This document shows positions 1-8,289 of a DNA stretch of 64,000 nucleotides, piece by piece. Below the pieces are notes generated by a model that saw only the letters and a program-made list of their open reading frames with translations, made no database searches and was not told where the DNA came from. The DNA is taken from contig CABXFU010000006.1 in assembly GCA_902511575.1 (NCBI GenBank), positions 1 through 64,000 on the forward strand. The letters are read 5' to 3'. The position numbers and the translations under genes are program-made. The stretch comes from an uncultured SAR86 cluster bacterium (GTDB lineage: Bacteria > Pseudomonadota > Gammaproteobacteria > Magnimaribacterales > D2472). Position 1 is the first letter of the stretch. Each line of letters opens with the position of its first letter.

Positions 1-88
1 ATATTAAAATCTAATGCTTGCCCAATCTAATTTTTTAATTTTAATGCATTTAAACAACCTGAAAGGGCATTCATAATTTAAATTTTAA

Positions 89-1288
89 ATGCATTCCGAT
101 ACCCAATTCTTTGATTCCAAGAATCTATCCCGACCGTTAGTTATTATTCCATTTGGATTAATTTTTATTGTTAATTTAATAATTACTCAGGTTAATGGCT
201 TTGGCTATGCTGGTGAATTAGCAATTTTTTCTGCAGCCTCATCATTCTTAGCTATTTTGTTTTCAATGCAATGGGATATAGAAATTCTTATAAGAGATAA
301 AGATAAAATGCTAGTTTCTATCTATTCAGGAATAATAGTAGCCACTTTCTTTTTTACAGTTTCAATTGGCTTATATTTTCTTTTAAATTTTCTGAGTTTT
401 AATTTTTATTTATTTTTAACTAGCTCAGCAACTTTGCTTGCAATAAATGAGATTTTATTAAGTGGTTTAGTGAAACTTAAAAAATATAAAATATGGATTC
501 TAGTAAGATCACTTACTCCGATAATGCTGTTCTTTTTTGCTATAAATCAATTTTCAATAGAGCTTACATGGCTATTTGCTCAATTAGTTCCGTTAATTGC
601 ACTAGTTCTTTTTTATTTTGGCAGTTTCAAGTCGAATTTAATCAATGGTTTCTCAATTAGCTTAAAAAATCTATTTTCTCGTTCATGCAAACTTCTATCT
701 CTCACTGCTTCATCTTTGATAAGTAATAGTATTTTATTATTTTGCTTAATCGGGATAAGTTTCAGCCTTGATAACTATGAAGCTGGATTGTGGGTCAATG
801 CCTATAGAATTTTTTCTGCCCCTGTTGTCTTATCTTCCAGCATTATTCTCCCTTTTGTTTTATCTAAGATTGGAGATATTGCCTATATCTCTAAATTCAA
901 AATTTTTTATAAATACTTGCTTGGAATGACATTGTTGTTAATTTTTATTAGCCCATTTGTATATTTTTTTGGCTCTACAACTTTTAAAACATTAACTAAT
1001 TCTAGCTCCATAATAGAAGGCTATCTTTGCATAACTATTTGTTGGATAGGCGCCATGCATTGTTTAATCCAAAATATGCGAAGCTTTTTCCATTCGATAG
1101 ATAAAGCGGAGACCTTTTTAGTTATTTTAATTCTCTTTATTTTTTTAATTGGAGCTATATTTTTTAGTGTATCTTCTATATCTTTAGTTCAAATCTCAGA
1201 AAGAATTTTTTACAGCACATTTTTTATATTCATTTTAATTATTTTGAATTTACTAAACGCAAACTATATCAAGATAGAAAAAAACTAA
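89..1288 (+). CDS. Polytopic membrane protein, possibly a polysaccharide flippase (Wzx-like)
   Basis: This 399-residue protein is almost entirely hydrophobic, with about ten to twelve predicted membrane segments separated by short charged loops. Size and layout suit the MATE/Wzx-type flippases that move lipid-linked sugar repeats across the inner membrane, but I see no diagnostic motif. The start has no clear ribosome binding site, so the N-terminus is uncertain. The gene is very AT-rich and stands alone before a gap and a tRNA pair, which suits an accessory surface-polysaccharide gene. The function is inferred from topology only; another multi-pass transporter is possible. Confidence 0.5.
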   Translation: MHSDTQFFDSKNLSRPLVIIPFGLIFIVNLIITQVNGFGYAGELAIFSAASSFLAILFSMQWDIEILIRDKDKMLVSIYSGIIVATFFFTVSIGLYFLLNFLSFNFYLFLTSSATLLAINEILLSGLVKLKKYKIWILVRSLTPIMLFFFAINQFSIELTWLFAQLVPLIALVLFYFGSFKSNLINGFSISLKNLFSRSCKLLSLTASSLISNSILLFCLIGISFSLDNYEAGLWVNAYRIFSAPVVLSSSIILPFVLSKIGDIAYISKFKIFYKYLLGMTLLLIFISPFVYFFGSTTFKTLTNSSSIIEGYLCITICWIGAMHCLIQNMRSFFHSIDKAETFLVILILFIFLIGAIFFSVSSISLVQISERIFYSTFFIFILIILNLLNANYIKIEKN

Positions 1289-1631
1289 TTTGTCAGGATA
1301 TATTTTTTTTAAAACTTAATTTAACCCCTGCAGCAGCTTCCTTCAAAAATACCTTAAGATTGTGAATAAGAAATTAACGAAATCTTTTAAGATATTTAAT
1401 ATCTAGAAAAAAATATTTTAAAGGACAAATTAATCCTGAGAATAACTAGGGCAGATATTAAATTATGCTGTGCCTATAATTAAAAACTAAAAAGGACTTT
1501 AATATCCCTTTTTTTATACCTTTCATTTATAATCACTTTTCGTTTTTGATGACGAGCCATGAAAACAATAATTTTGACTTAAATTTGCGTGGAAACTGTG
1601 TGGAAAAAATGGCTAACCTTCGAAAACGCAT
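1289..1631. other. Intergenic gap before tRNA-Pro with a doubled GTGGAAA heptamer
   Basis: No convincing gene is seen in these 343 bases. The stretch is AT-rich. Near its end, at 1589-1595 and 1600-1606, the heptamer GTGGAAA occurs twice with an 11-base period, about 25 bases before tRNA-Pro. Similar doubled short motifs with an 11-base period occur beside the tRNA-Ala element at 40.26 kb. The pair may be a leftover recombinase-binding site, but nothing else here supports an element. Confidence 0.4.
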
Positions 1632-1708
1632 CGGGGTATAGCGCAGTCTGGTAGCGCACTCGCTTTGGGAGCGAGTGGTCGTAAGTTCGAATCTTACTAC
1701 CCCGACCA
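1632..1708 (+). tRNA. tRNA-Pro (UGG anticodon)
   Basis: The 77-base sequence folds as a full cloverleaf. The acceptor stem CGGGGTA pairs with TACCCCG, CCA is encoded, and the T arm carries GTTCGAAT. The anticodon stem CTCGC/GCGAG encloses the loop TTTGGGA, giving anticodon TGG. It lies two bases upstream of tRNA-Arg, so the two are probably co-transcribed. Confidence 0.96.
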
Positions 1709-1710
1709 GT

Positions 1711-1787
1711 GCGCCTGTAGCTCAGTTGGATAGAGCAACGGTTTTCTAAACCGTGGGTCAGGAGTTCGAATCTCTTCAGGCGCGCCA
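1711..1787 (+). tRNA. tRNA-Arg (UCU anticodon)
   Basis: Acceptor GCGCCTG pairs with CAGGCGC, followed by G and an encoded CCA. The anticodon stem ACGGT/ACCGT encloses TTTCTAA, giving anticodon TCT, which reads AGA and AGG. AGA is the dominant arginine codon in most genes of this window, so this is an important tRNA here. It follows tRNA-Pro by two bases. Confidence 0.96.
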
Positions 1788-1963
1788 TTTTAATGCTCCT
1801 TTACTCATCTTCTAGCAGTTATTTTTTAAAGCTAAATATAGCGACCGAACATATAGTAAAATATGAACAAAGTTATGATGAATGTGTAAATTCTATTTTT
1901 AGTTTTCTTTTTCATAAATTAATGAAGAAAATTATTAAAGTAAATATATATTGAATTAGGTAG

Positions 1964-2905
1964 ATGAATAAAAATTTTTTTACAGTTGCAGCTTTTTATG
2001 CTTTTGCAGATTTATCAAATGTAAGAGAAATGCAAAGAATATTTACTCACTTCTTAAAAAAAGAGGATATCAAGGGCACAGTTCTTTTGGCTCATGAAGG
2101 AATTAACGGAACTATCTCTGGGACCAAGGCTGCCATCGATCAATTTAAAAACTTTCTTAAATCACATAATCTCCATGAATCGCAAAACTTTAAAACCTCC
2201 ACGAGCACAGTAGATCCATTTCCTCGTCTAAAGGTTAAATTAAAAGATGAAATAGTGAGCATTGGCAATGAATTAGCTGATCCGACAAAAATTGTTGGCG
2301 AATATGTTCAGCCAGAAGATTGGAATAGTTTGATTTCTCAGGAAGATGTTTTAGTTTTAGATACAAGAAATACTTATGAATTTTCAATTGGTACTTTTGA
2401 AAAATCTATACAACCAGAGACCACAAATTTTAGAGAATTTCCAGATTGGCTTGAAAGCCTTGAATCATCTGGTATTGATAAAAATAATAAAGTGGCCATG
2501 TTTTGCACAGGTGGTATTCGTTGCGAGAAAGCATCTTCTTTGATGAAGGCAAAAGGGTTTAAAAATATCTATCATCTTCAAGGCGGCATTTTAAATTATA
2601 TTGAAAAAGTAGATGAAGAAGAATCATTGTGGCAAGGAGAATGTTTTGTCTTTGACGATCGAGTAGCGCTAAATCACAATTTAGAAGTTGGCTCTTATGA
2701 TATGTGTCATGGTTGTAGGATGCCTATTACAGAGGCAGACAAGCTTGATGATGAGTATGTAAGGGGGGTGAGTTGTCCAAATTGTTTTAATACAAAAACA
2801 CCTGACCAAAAAAAACGTTATGCAGATAGGCAAAAACAGGTTGATTTAGCAAAGCTTAGGAATGAAAAACATATCGGAGCTACTTTCCAATCAAATAAAA
2901 AATGA
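1964..2905 (+). CDS. trhO: tRNA uridine(34) hydroxylase TrhO (YceA family)
   Basis: The 313-residue protein matches TrhO, which hydroxylates uridine 34 of certain tRNAs on the way to 5-carboxymethoxy- or methoxyuridine. It has the N-terminal alpha/beta domain (about residues 1-100), a rhodanese domain (about 120-215) with the active-site loop CTGGIRC starting at Cys181, and a cysteine-rich tail (CHGC and CPNC pairs) typical of the family. A purine-rich TAGGTAG lies just before the ATG. Its stop overlaps the start of the next gene by four bases (ATGA), so the two are translationally coupled. Length is close to the E. coli enzyme. Confidence 0.93.
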   Translation: MNKNFFTVAAFYAFADLSNVREMQRIFTHFLKKEDIKGTVLLAHEGINGTISGTKAAIDQFKNFLKSHNLHESQNFKTSTSTVDPFPRLKVKLKDEIVSIGNELADPTKIVGEYVQPEDWNSLISQEDVLVLDTRNTYEFSIGTFEKSIQPETTNFREFPDWLESLESSGIDKNNKVAMFCTGGIRCEKASSLMKAKGFKNIYHLQGGILNYIEKVDEEESLWQGECFVFDDRVALNHNLEVGSYDMCHGCRMPITEADKLDDEYVRGVSCPNCFNTKTPDQKKRYADRQKQVDLAKLRNEKHIGATFQSNKK

Positions 2906-3537
2906 CTCCAATACTCTACAGTTTTAGAAGATGCCCATATGCTATGCGAGCACGAATGGCATTAATTTTGGCTTCAAAAAAATGCGAATTAAGAGAAATT
3001 TTACTTAAAGACAAACCTGATGAAATGCTAAAAGTTTCTTCCAAGGGTACTGTTCCTGTTTTGCAATTTACCAATAAAGTTTTAGACGAAAGTCTAGACA
3101 TCATTTCTTGGGCCATGGAATCTCCAGCTTCCAATGTCCATATTTACAGCGAAGCAGAAGAATCATTAGCTTTAGAGCTTGTTCAGTTATTTGATTCAAA
3201 ATTTAAATATCATCTTGATCGTTACAAGTACTCATCTCGATATGGCGTCGATCCAAGGGATCACCAACAAGAGTGCAGAGTTATTCTAGAAAATCTAGAG
3301 GCCAAGATTAAACCTAATCCATGGATTTTTGGCAATGCAGTTAGTCTTTTGGATATCTCTATTCTTCCTTTCATCCGACAATGCAAAATAGCTAATCCTG
3401 ATTGGTTTTTTGCTCAAGACTTCGTGAAGGTAATTGACCTGTTAAATTATTTTGAAAACGGGAATTTATTTGCTCAAGCTATGCAAAAGTATGACCTATG
3501 GGATCCTACAAAAAATAATGGAAATATTTTTCCGTAA
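2902..3537 (+). CDS. Glutathione S-transferase-like protein
   Basis: The 211-residue protein starts with a thioredoxin-fold domain. An early CPYAMRAR motif resembles the redox or glutathione site of glutaredoxin-2/GST proteins, and a GTVPVL segment provides the conserved cis-proline used for glutathione binding. The rest is a helical C-terminal domain. It overlaps trhO by four bases and ends four bases before the convergent glutamate dehydrogenase gene. GST-like proteins often act in detoxification or thiol-redox control. No substrate can be assigned, and the link to tRNA modification is positional only. Confidence 0.8.
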   Translation: MTPILYSFRRCPYAMRARMALILASKKCELREILLKDKPDEMLKVSSKGTVPVLQFTNKVLDESLDIISWAMESPASNVHIYSEAEESLALELVQLFDSKFKYHLDRYKYSSRYGVDPRDHQQECRVILENLEAKIKPNPWIFGNAVSLLDISILPFIRQCKIANPDWFFAQDFVKVIDLLNYFENGNLFAQAMQKYDLWDPTKNNGNIFP

Positions 3538-3541
3538 ATTT

Positions 3542-4945
3542 TTACAAGCCAATTGAATCATAACTTGTAGCAATTCTATCTAATGCCACTTTGTATGCGG
3601 CGGTGCGAAGATTGGGAATATCATTTTCAATCATGCTTTGCCTTACTTTTTGATAAGCTTCCCTCATCATGTCGTCAAGGCCAGATCTAACCAAATCTAT
3701 TTCATTGGCACCCTCAATGAACTGTTCCTTAAATTTATCTGGCATCTCTTTTCCTGTCATGGTTTCAATCGCTGAAATAAGGGTATCAAACTGAAAAGCA
3801 TTCCTTCTTTTTTCAAGTCTGCCAAAACGAATATGCCTTAAATTTCTTATCCACTCAAAATAGCTCACCGCAACTCCACCAGCATTAGCCATAATATCTG
3901 GAATAATAGTTACATTGCGCTCATTTAAAAACCCATCTGCTTCAAAGGTAATAGGGCCGTTGGCTGCCTCTACAATCAGTTTGGCTTTTATGTCTTGAGC
4001 GATAGTTTTATCTATAACATTTTCTTTTGCCGCTGGAATAAGAATGTCACATTCCATGGTTAAGAACTCTGATGTGTTGGCTTCAAACTGGCCTTCACTG
4101 CAGCCCTCAAAACTTCCATGCTCAGATTGATGTGATTTTATTTTTTCTATATTTAGGCCATCCGGGTTAAGAATTGCTCCATTGTGTTCCATGACACAAA
4201 CTATTCTGCACCCATCTTCTTCTTGTAAAAACTTTGCAGCATGGTACCCAACATTTCCAAGCCCTTGAAGAACAACTTTTTTATCTTTTAAACCACCTTT
4301 AAATCCCGCTTTTAAATAATCTTCTTCATGTCGAAAGAATTCTCTTATTATGAATTGAACACCTCTACCAGTTGCCTCTGATCGACCAACTAGGCCTCCT
4401 TTCTGCGTTGGCTTTCCAGTTACACATGCTAAGGCATTAATATCGGTAGGGTGAATACGTCTGTACTCATCCGCTATCCAAGCCATCTCTTCTGCGCCCG
4501 TTCCTACATCAGGCGCTGGAACATTTTGGGCAGGATGAATCAAGTCGCGTTTAATAAGTTCTTGAGCAAATCGTCGAGTAATTTTTTCAATCTCAGATTT
4601 AGTCCACTCTTTTGGGTTTATTTTTAGAGCGCCTTTAGAGCCACCATATGGAACTTCAATAATTGCACATTTATAGGTCATAAGAGCTGCAAGAGCCTCT
4701 ACTTCTTCTTGAGAAGCATTGATGTCATATCGAATGCCGCCCTTGGCTGGTTCAAAATGTTCTGAATGGACCGAACGCCACCCAGTAAATGTATGTATTT
4801 CTTTTCTTAACTTTACGCCAAAATTGATTGTATAAGTTGAATTGGAGACCCTGATTCTTGTGGCTAAATCAGGTGAAATTTCTGTATAGCTTAAAGCTTG
4901 ATCAAACAATTTATTGGTGCTGTTTAAAAAATCTTGGTTAACCAA
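3542..4945 (-). CDS. gdhA: Glutamate dehydrogenase (Glu/Leu/Phe/Val dehydrogenase family)
   Basis: This 467-residue enzyme interconverts glutamate and 2-oxoglutarate plus ammonia in the cytoplasm. The N-terminal domain carries the substrate-binding PAKGG (Lys68) and the catalytic GGSKG (Lys104). The NAD(P) domain carries LQGLGNVG, and the family motif ANAGGVAVSYFEW lies near the C-terminus. The length fits the common hexameric class. Whether it prefers NAD or NADP cannot be decided by eye. It is transcribed toward the trhO/GST pair with no visible terminator in the four-base gap, and its promoter region abuts tRNA-His. Confidence 0.92.
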   Translation of the reverse strand: MVNQDFLNSTNKLFDQALSYTEISPDLATRIRVSNSTYTINFGVKLRKEIHTFTGWRSVHSEHFEPAKGGIRYDINASQEEVEALAALMTYKCAIIEVPYGGSKGALKINPKEWTKSEIEKITRRFAQELIKRDLIHPAQNVPAPDVGTGAEEMAWIADEYRRIHPTDINALACVTGKPTQKGGLVGRSEATGRGVQFIIREFFRHEEDYLKAGFKGGLKDKKVVLQGLGNVGYHAAKFLQEEDGCRIVCVMEHNGAILNPDGLNIEKIKSHQSEHGSFEGCSEGQFEANTSEFLTMECDILIPAAKENVIDKTIAQDIKAKLIVEAANGPITFEADGFLNERNVTIIPDIMANAGGVAVSYFEWIRNLRHIRFGRLEKRRNAFQFDTLISAIETMTGKEMPDKFKEQFIEGANEIDLVRSGLDDMMREAYQKVRQSMIENDIPNLRTAAYKVALDRIATSYDSIGL

Positions 4946-5006
4946 AATATCCCCCTTAAAAAAATATTATTATATGCTTTTTACATCTATAATGTTTCGT
5001 TTCTTG

Positions 5007-5083
5007 GCGGGCGTAGCTCAGTTGGTTAGAGCGCTGGATTGTGGCTCCGGAGGCCGTGGGTTCGAACCCCATCGCTCGCCCCA
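5007..5083 (+). tRNA. tRNA-His (GUG anticodon)
   Basis: The cloverleaf has acceptor GCGGGCG paired with CGCTCGC (one G-U), C at position 73 and an encoded CCA. The base before it (5006) is G, which supplies the extra G-1:C73 pair diagnostic of histidine tRNAs. The anticodon loop TTGTGGC gives GTG. The gene lies about 20 bases before tig. Confidence 0.96.
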
Positions 5084-5102
5084 TTAAAATTAGATAAATA
5101 AA

Positions 5103-6404
5103 ATGAGTAGCAAAATAAAAAAACTAAAAGATTTAGAACGCAAGTTGACTGTTTCAGTTCCTGTTGAGGATTACGAAAAAAAATATACTGGTAAGCTTTC
5201 AAAGATCAAATCTACAGCAAAACTTGATGGATTTAGAAAAGGCAATGTCCCTGATGACGTTCTTAAGCAGCGTTACGGAGATTCCATTCACTACGAAGTT
5301 TTAAATGAGCTTATCCAGGAGAGCTACCCCAAAGAACTTCAAGAACAGAACATTAAACCCGCATCCTCTCCTGCAATTAGTATTGAGAATGAAGATGCTG
5401 CGAAGCCTATTTCGTATTCAGCAGTGTTTGAAGTTTTTCCGGAAATTAAACCAAAGCTTTCTCGATGGAAAAGTTTTGAAAAATCTGAAATCACTTTGGA
5501 TGACTCAGATGTTGATCTGGCCATTAATGATATTCTGGAAAGGTATTGCGAGTGGCAAAAAGTTGAAAGAGCAGCTGAAGAAAAGGATCAAGCGGTCATT
5601 GATTTTGAAGGAAAAATTGATGGTGAGGGTTTTGAGGGAAATGAATCCAAAGATTTTAAATTGGTTATCGGTTCAAAATCTATGATTCCAGGATTTGAAG
5701 ATAACTTGGTTGGCAAGAATTCAGGAGAAAGCTTTTCATTCAAAACAAACTTCCCAGAAGATTATTTTAAGAAGGATTTAGCAGGTAAAGAGACTGAATT
5801 TTTTATTACAGTTCATGAGGTGCAAGAGATGCACAAGGCTAAAATTGACAAAGAGCTTTTTGAAAAACTTGCGATGGAAGATGTTTCTGATGAAAAAAGC
5901 TTCCGTGCAGAAATTTCAAAACGAATGGAAGGCGAGATAGCGCAACAAGAAAAATCTCTTACTAAGGAATCTATTTATGAAACGCTTCTTCAGAGTAATG
6001 ATTTTAAAGTTCCGAATGCTACGGTTGCAGAACAGGCAGAGCTCATGAGGAAGGATTCATTAATGCGTATGGGTCAAACTGCTGAAAATGCTCCTGAAGA
6101 TCTTTTTCCGGTCGATGAGTTTAAAGAAAATGCTGAAAAAAGAGTGAGGTTGGATCTCTTGTTTTCAGCCTTGATACAAAAATATGAGCTTGAAGTCAAA
6201 GAAGAGGATTTAAATGCGTTTATCGACGAGGAGGCTGAAAAGTACAAGGATGGCGAACAATTTAGGGCATGGATTCAAAGCCAGCCTCAGCAGCTTGATC
6301 AGTACAGAATGGTAATATTAGAAAATTTGCTCATTGAAAAATTAGATTCTGCCCTAAAATCTAAAGTAAAGGTGATAAAATTTTCAGAACTAGCTAATAA
6401 ATAA
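5103..6404 (+). CDS. tig: Trigger factor, ribosome-associated chaperone
   Basis: The 433-residue protein has the trigger factor architecture. An N-terminal ribosome-binding domain (about 1-115) contains the signature GFRKGNVP, a variant of the usual GFRxGKxP. A central FKBP-type prolyl isomerase domain (about 150-235) follows, and then a long helical chaperone domain to the C-terminus. It binds nascent chains at the ribosome exit tunnel. It is the first gene of the tig-clpP-clpX-lon block found in many proteobacteria, and clpP begins three bases after its stop. Confidence 0.96.
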   Translation: MSSKIKKLKDLERKLTVSVPVEDYEKKYTGKLSKIKSTAKLDGFRKGNVPDDVLKQRYGDSIHYEVLNELIQESYPKELQEQNIKPASSPAISIENEDAAKPISYSAVFEVFPEIKPKLSRWKSFEKSEITLDDSDVDLAINDILERYCEWQKVERAAEEKDQAVIDFEGKIDGEGFEGNESKDFKLVIGSKSMIPGFEDNLVGKNSGESFSFKTNFPEDYFKKDLAGKETEFFITVHEVQEMHKAKIDKELFEKLAMEDVSDEKSFRAEISKRMEGEIAQQEKSLTKESIYETLLQSNDFKVPNATVAEQAELMRKDSLMRMGQTAENAPEDLFPVDEFKENAEKRVRLDLLFSALIQKYELEVKEEDLNAFIDEEAEKYKDGEQFRAWIQSQPQQLDQYRMVILENLLIEKLDSALKSKVKVIKFSELANK

Positions 6405-6407
6405 AAT

Positions 6408-7022
6408 ATGGAAAAAATAAATTCTGGTTTGGTGCCAATGGTTGTAGAGCAGACTCCCCGTGGGGAGCGTGCTTTTGATATATATTCACGACTTTTAAAA
6501 GAAAGAATTATTTTTTTATCCGGCCCTATAGACGATTATATTTCTAACTTAGTAGTTGCTCAGCTTCTATTTTTAGAGTCAGAAAATCCCGAAAAAGATA
6601 TTAGTATTTATATTAATTCTCCTGGGGGTGTTATTTCTTCGGGCTTAGCCATATATGACACTATGCAATTTATTGCTCCTGATGTTTCTACATTGTGTAT
6701 TGGTCAGGCAGCAAGCATGGGGTCGCTTTTGCTTGCTGGTGGAGAAAAAGGTAAAAGATTTGCGTTAACTAATTCTCGAATCATGATTCATCAACCCCTT
6801 GGCGGCTTCCAAGGTCAAGCTTCTGACTTTGAGATCCACGCAAAAGAAATGCTTTTGGTTAAACAAAAGGTTAATGAGATACTTGCTAAGCATACCGGTA
6901 AGACTTTAAAGAAAGTTGAGCAAGACACTGACAGAGATAATTTTTTGAATGCTAAGGAAGCTAAAGCCTATGGCATAATCGATGAAATATTAGAGAGCAG
7001 ACCAACCACCAATGGAAAATAA
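6408..7022 (+). CDS. clpP: ATP-dependent Clp protease proteolytic subunit
   Basis: The 204-residue serine protease subunit forms the double-heptamer chamber that degrades substrates unfolded by ClpX. The nucleophile Ser103 lies in GQAASMGS, the catalytic His128 in MIHQPLGG, and the acidic partner in the region DTDRDNFL. The N-terminal [12 protein letters not shown] segment is typical, with only a short propeptide. The 3' end overlaps clpX by 11 bases, so the two subunits are probably translated together. Confidence 0.97.
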   Translation: MEKINSGLVPMVVEQTPRGERAFDIYSRLLKERIIFLSGPIDDYISNLVVAQLLFLESENPEKDISIYINSPGGVISSGLAIYDTMQFIAPDVSTLCIGQAASMGSLLLAGGEKGKRFALTNSRIMIHQPLGGFQGQASDFEIHAKEMLLVKQKVNEILAKHTGKTLKKVEQDTDRDNFLNAKEAKAYGIIDEILESRPTTNGK

Positions 7023-8259
7023 AGACAACAATAAACTATCCTGCACTTTTTGTGGCAAAGGCCAAGAAGAGGTTCGCAAGCTTATTGCTGGACCGAGTGT
7101 TTACATCTGTGACGAGTGCGTTGACCTTTGCAATGACATTATAGAAGAGGAGGTCAAAGCTGAGGACGAAGAGGTGCTTGATGTTTTGCCATCTCCTTTA
7201 GAGATATTTAAGCAGCTTGATGATTACGTAATAGGCCAAGAGAAAGCTAAAAAAACTCTATCGGTTGCAGTTTATAATCACTATAAGCGATTGAGATCTA
7301 ATGCAAAGAAAGATGAGATTGAGCTTCAAAAAAGTAATGTTTTATTGCTTGGACCAACTGGCAGCGGTAAAACGCTTTTGGCACAAACTCTAGCAAGAGT
7401 TCTTAATGTTCCATTTACTATTGCGGATGCAACGACCTTAACTGAAGCTGGATATGTTGGCGAGGATGTTGAGAATATTATTCAGAAGCTTCTACAAAAA
7501 TGTGATTATGACCCCGATAAAGCCGCTCTTGGAATTGTGTATATTGATGAAATTGATAAGATTGCGCGCAAATCAGATAATCCCTCCATTACTAGAGATG
7601 TATCTGGTGAGGGCGTTCAGCAAGCCTTACTCAAGTTAATAGAGGGTACAGTTGCCTCAATCCCGCCTCAAGGTGGAAGAAAACATCCGCAACAAGAATT
7701 CATTCAGATTGATACTTCTAATATATTATTCATTTGCGGTGGAGCTTTTTCTGGGATTGATGAAGTAATCAAACATAGAACAGATAAATCTGGAATTGGC
7801 TTTGGTGCGGCTGTTAAAGATACTCAGGCATCTGTTGCTTCCATCGTAGAAACTTTAGAACCAGAAGATCTGGTTAAATTTGGCTTAATTCCAGAATTTG
7901 TTGGTAGATTGCCAGTGATCTCCACTTTGCATGAGTTAGATGAGGAAGCCTTGGTAAGAATTCTGCAAGAACCCAAAAATGCATTAGTTAATCAGTACAA
8001 ATACCTATTTGATATTGATGAGGTTGAATTAGATTTTCGAACCGAAGCTTTGCTTGAGATAGCAAAAAAGGCCCTGCAGAGAAAAACAGGCGCAAGAGGC
8101 TTAAGATCAATTATGGAAGAGCTACTAATGGATACAATGTTTGAGCTTCCTAATATTGATTTAGAAAAAGTAATCGTGGATGAGAACTCTGTCTTGCATT
8201 CAACAGATCCAATCAAGGTCTATAAATCTCCTAAGAAAAAATCCTCTTCTGCTGGTTGA
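7012..8259 (+). CDS. clpX: ATP-dependent Clp protease ATP-binding subunit ClpX
   Basis: The 415-residue AAA+ unfoldase has the N-terminal zinc-binding domain (CTFC and CDEC cysteine pairs within residues 11-40), a Walker A motif GPTGSGKT, a Walker B region VYIDEIDK and the GARGLR sensor-2 motif near the C-terminus. It recognises tagged substrates and feeds them to ClpP. It overlaps clpP by 11 bases, and lon follows after 30 bases. Confidence 0.97.
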   Translation: MENKDNNKLSCTFCGKGQEEVRKLIAGPSVYICDECVDLCNDIIEEEVKAEDEEVLDVLPSPLEIFKQLDDYVIGQEKAKKTLSVAVYNHYKRLRSNAKKDEIELQKSNVLLLGPTGSGKTLLAQTLARVLNVPFTIADATTLTEAGYVGEDVENIIQKLLQKCDYDPDKAALGIVYIDEIDKIARKSDNPSITRDVSGEGVQQALLKLIEGTVASIPPQGGRKHPQQEFIQIDTSNILFICGGAFSGIDEVIKHRTDKSGIGFGAAVKDTQASVASIVETLEPEDLVKFGLIPEFVGRLPVISTLHELDEEALVRILQEPKNALVNQYKYLFDIDEVELDFRTEALLEIAKKALQRKTGARGLRSIMEELLMDTMFELPNIDLEKVIVDENSVLHSTDPIKVYKSPKKKSSSAG

Positions 8260-8289
8260 ATTTAATTAATTCTCCCTCATTATATTTAT

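Noticed and set aside
1579-1788. Minus-strand open frame of 69 codons across tRNA-Pro and tRNA-Arg
   Set aside because: It is the complement of two well-formed tRNA genes, a common source of spurious proteins; no ribosome site.
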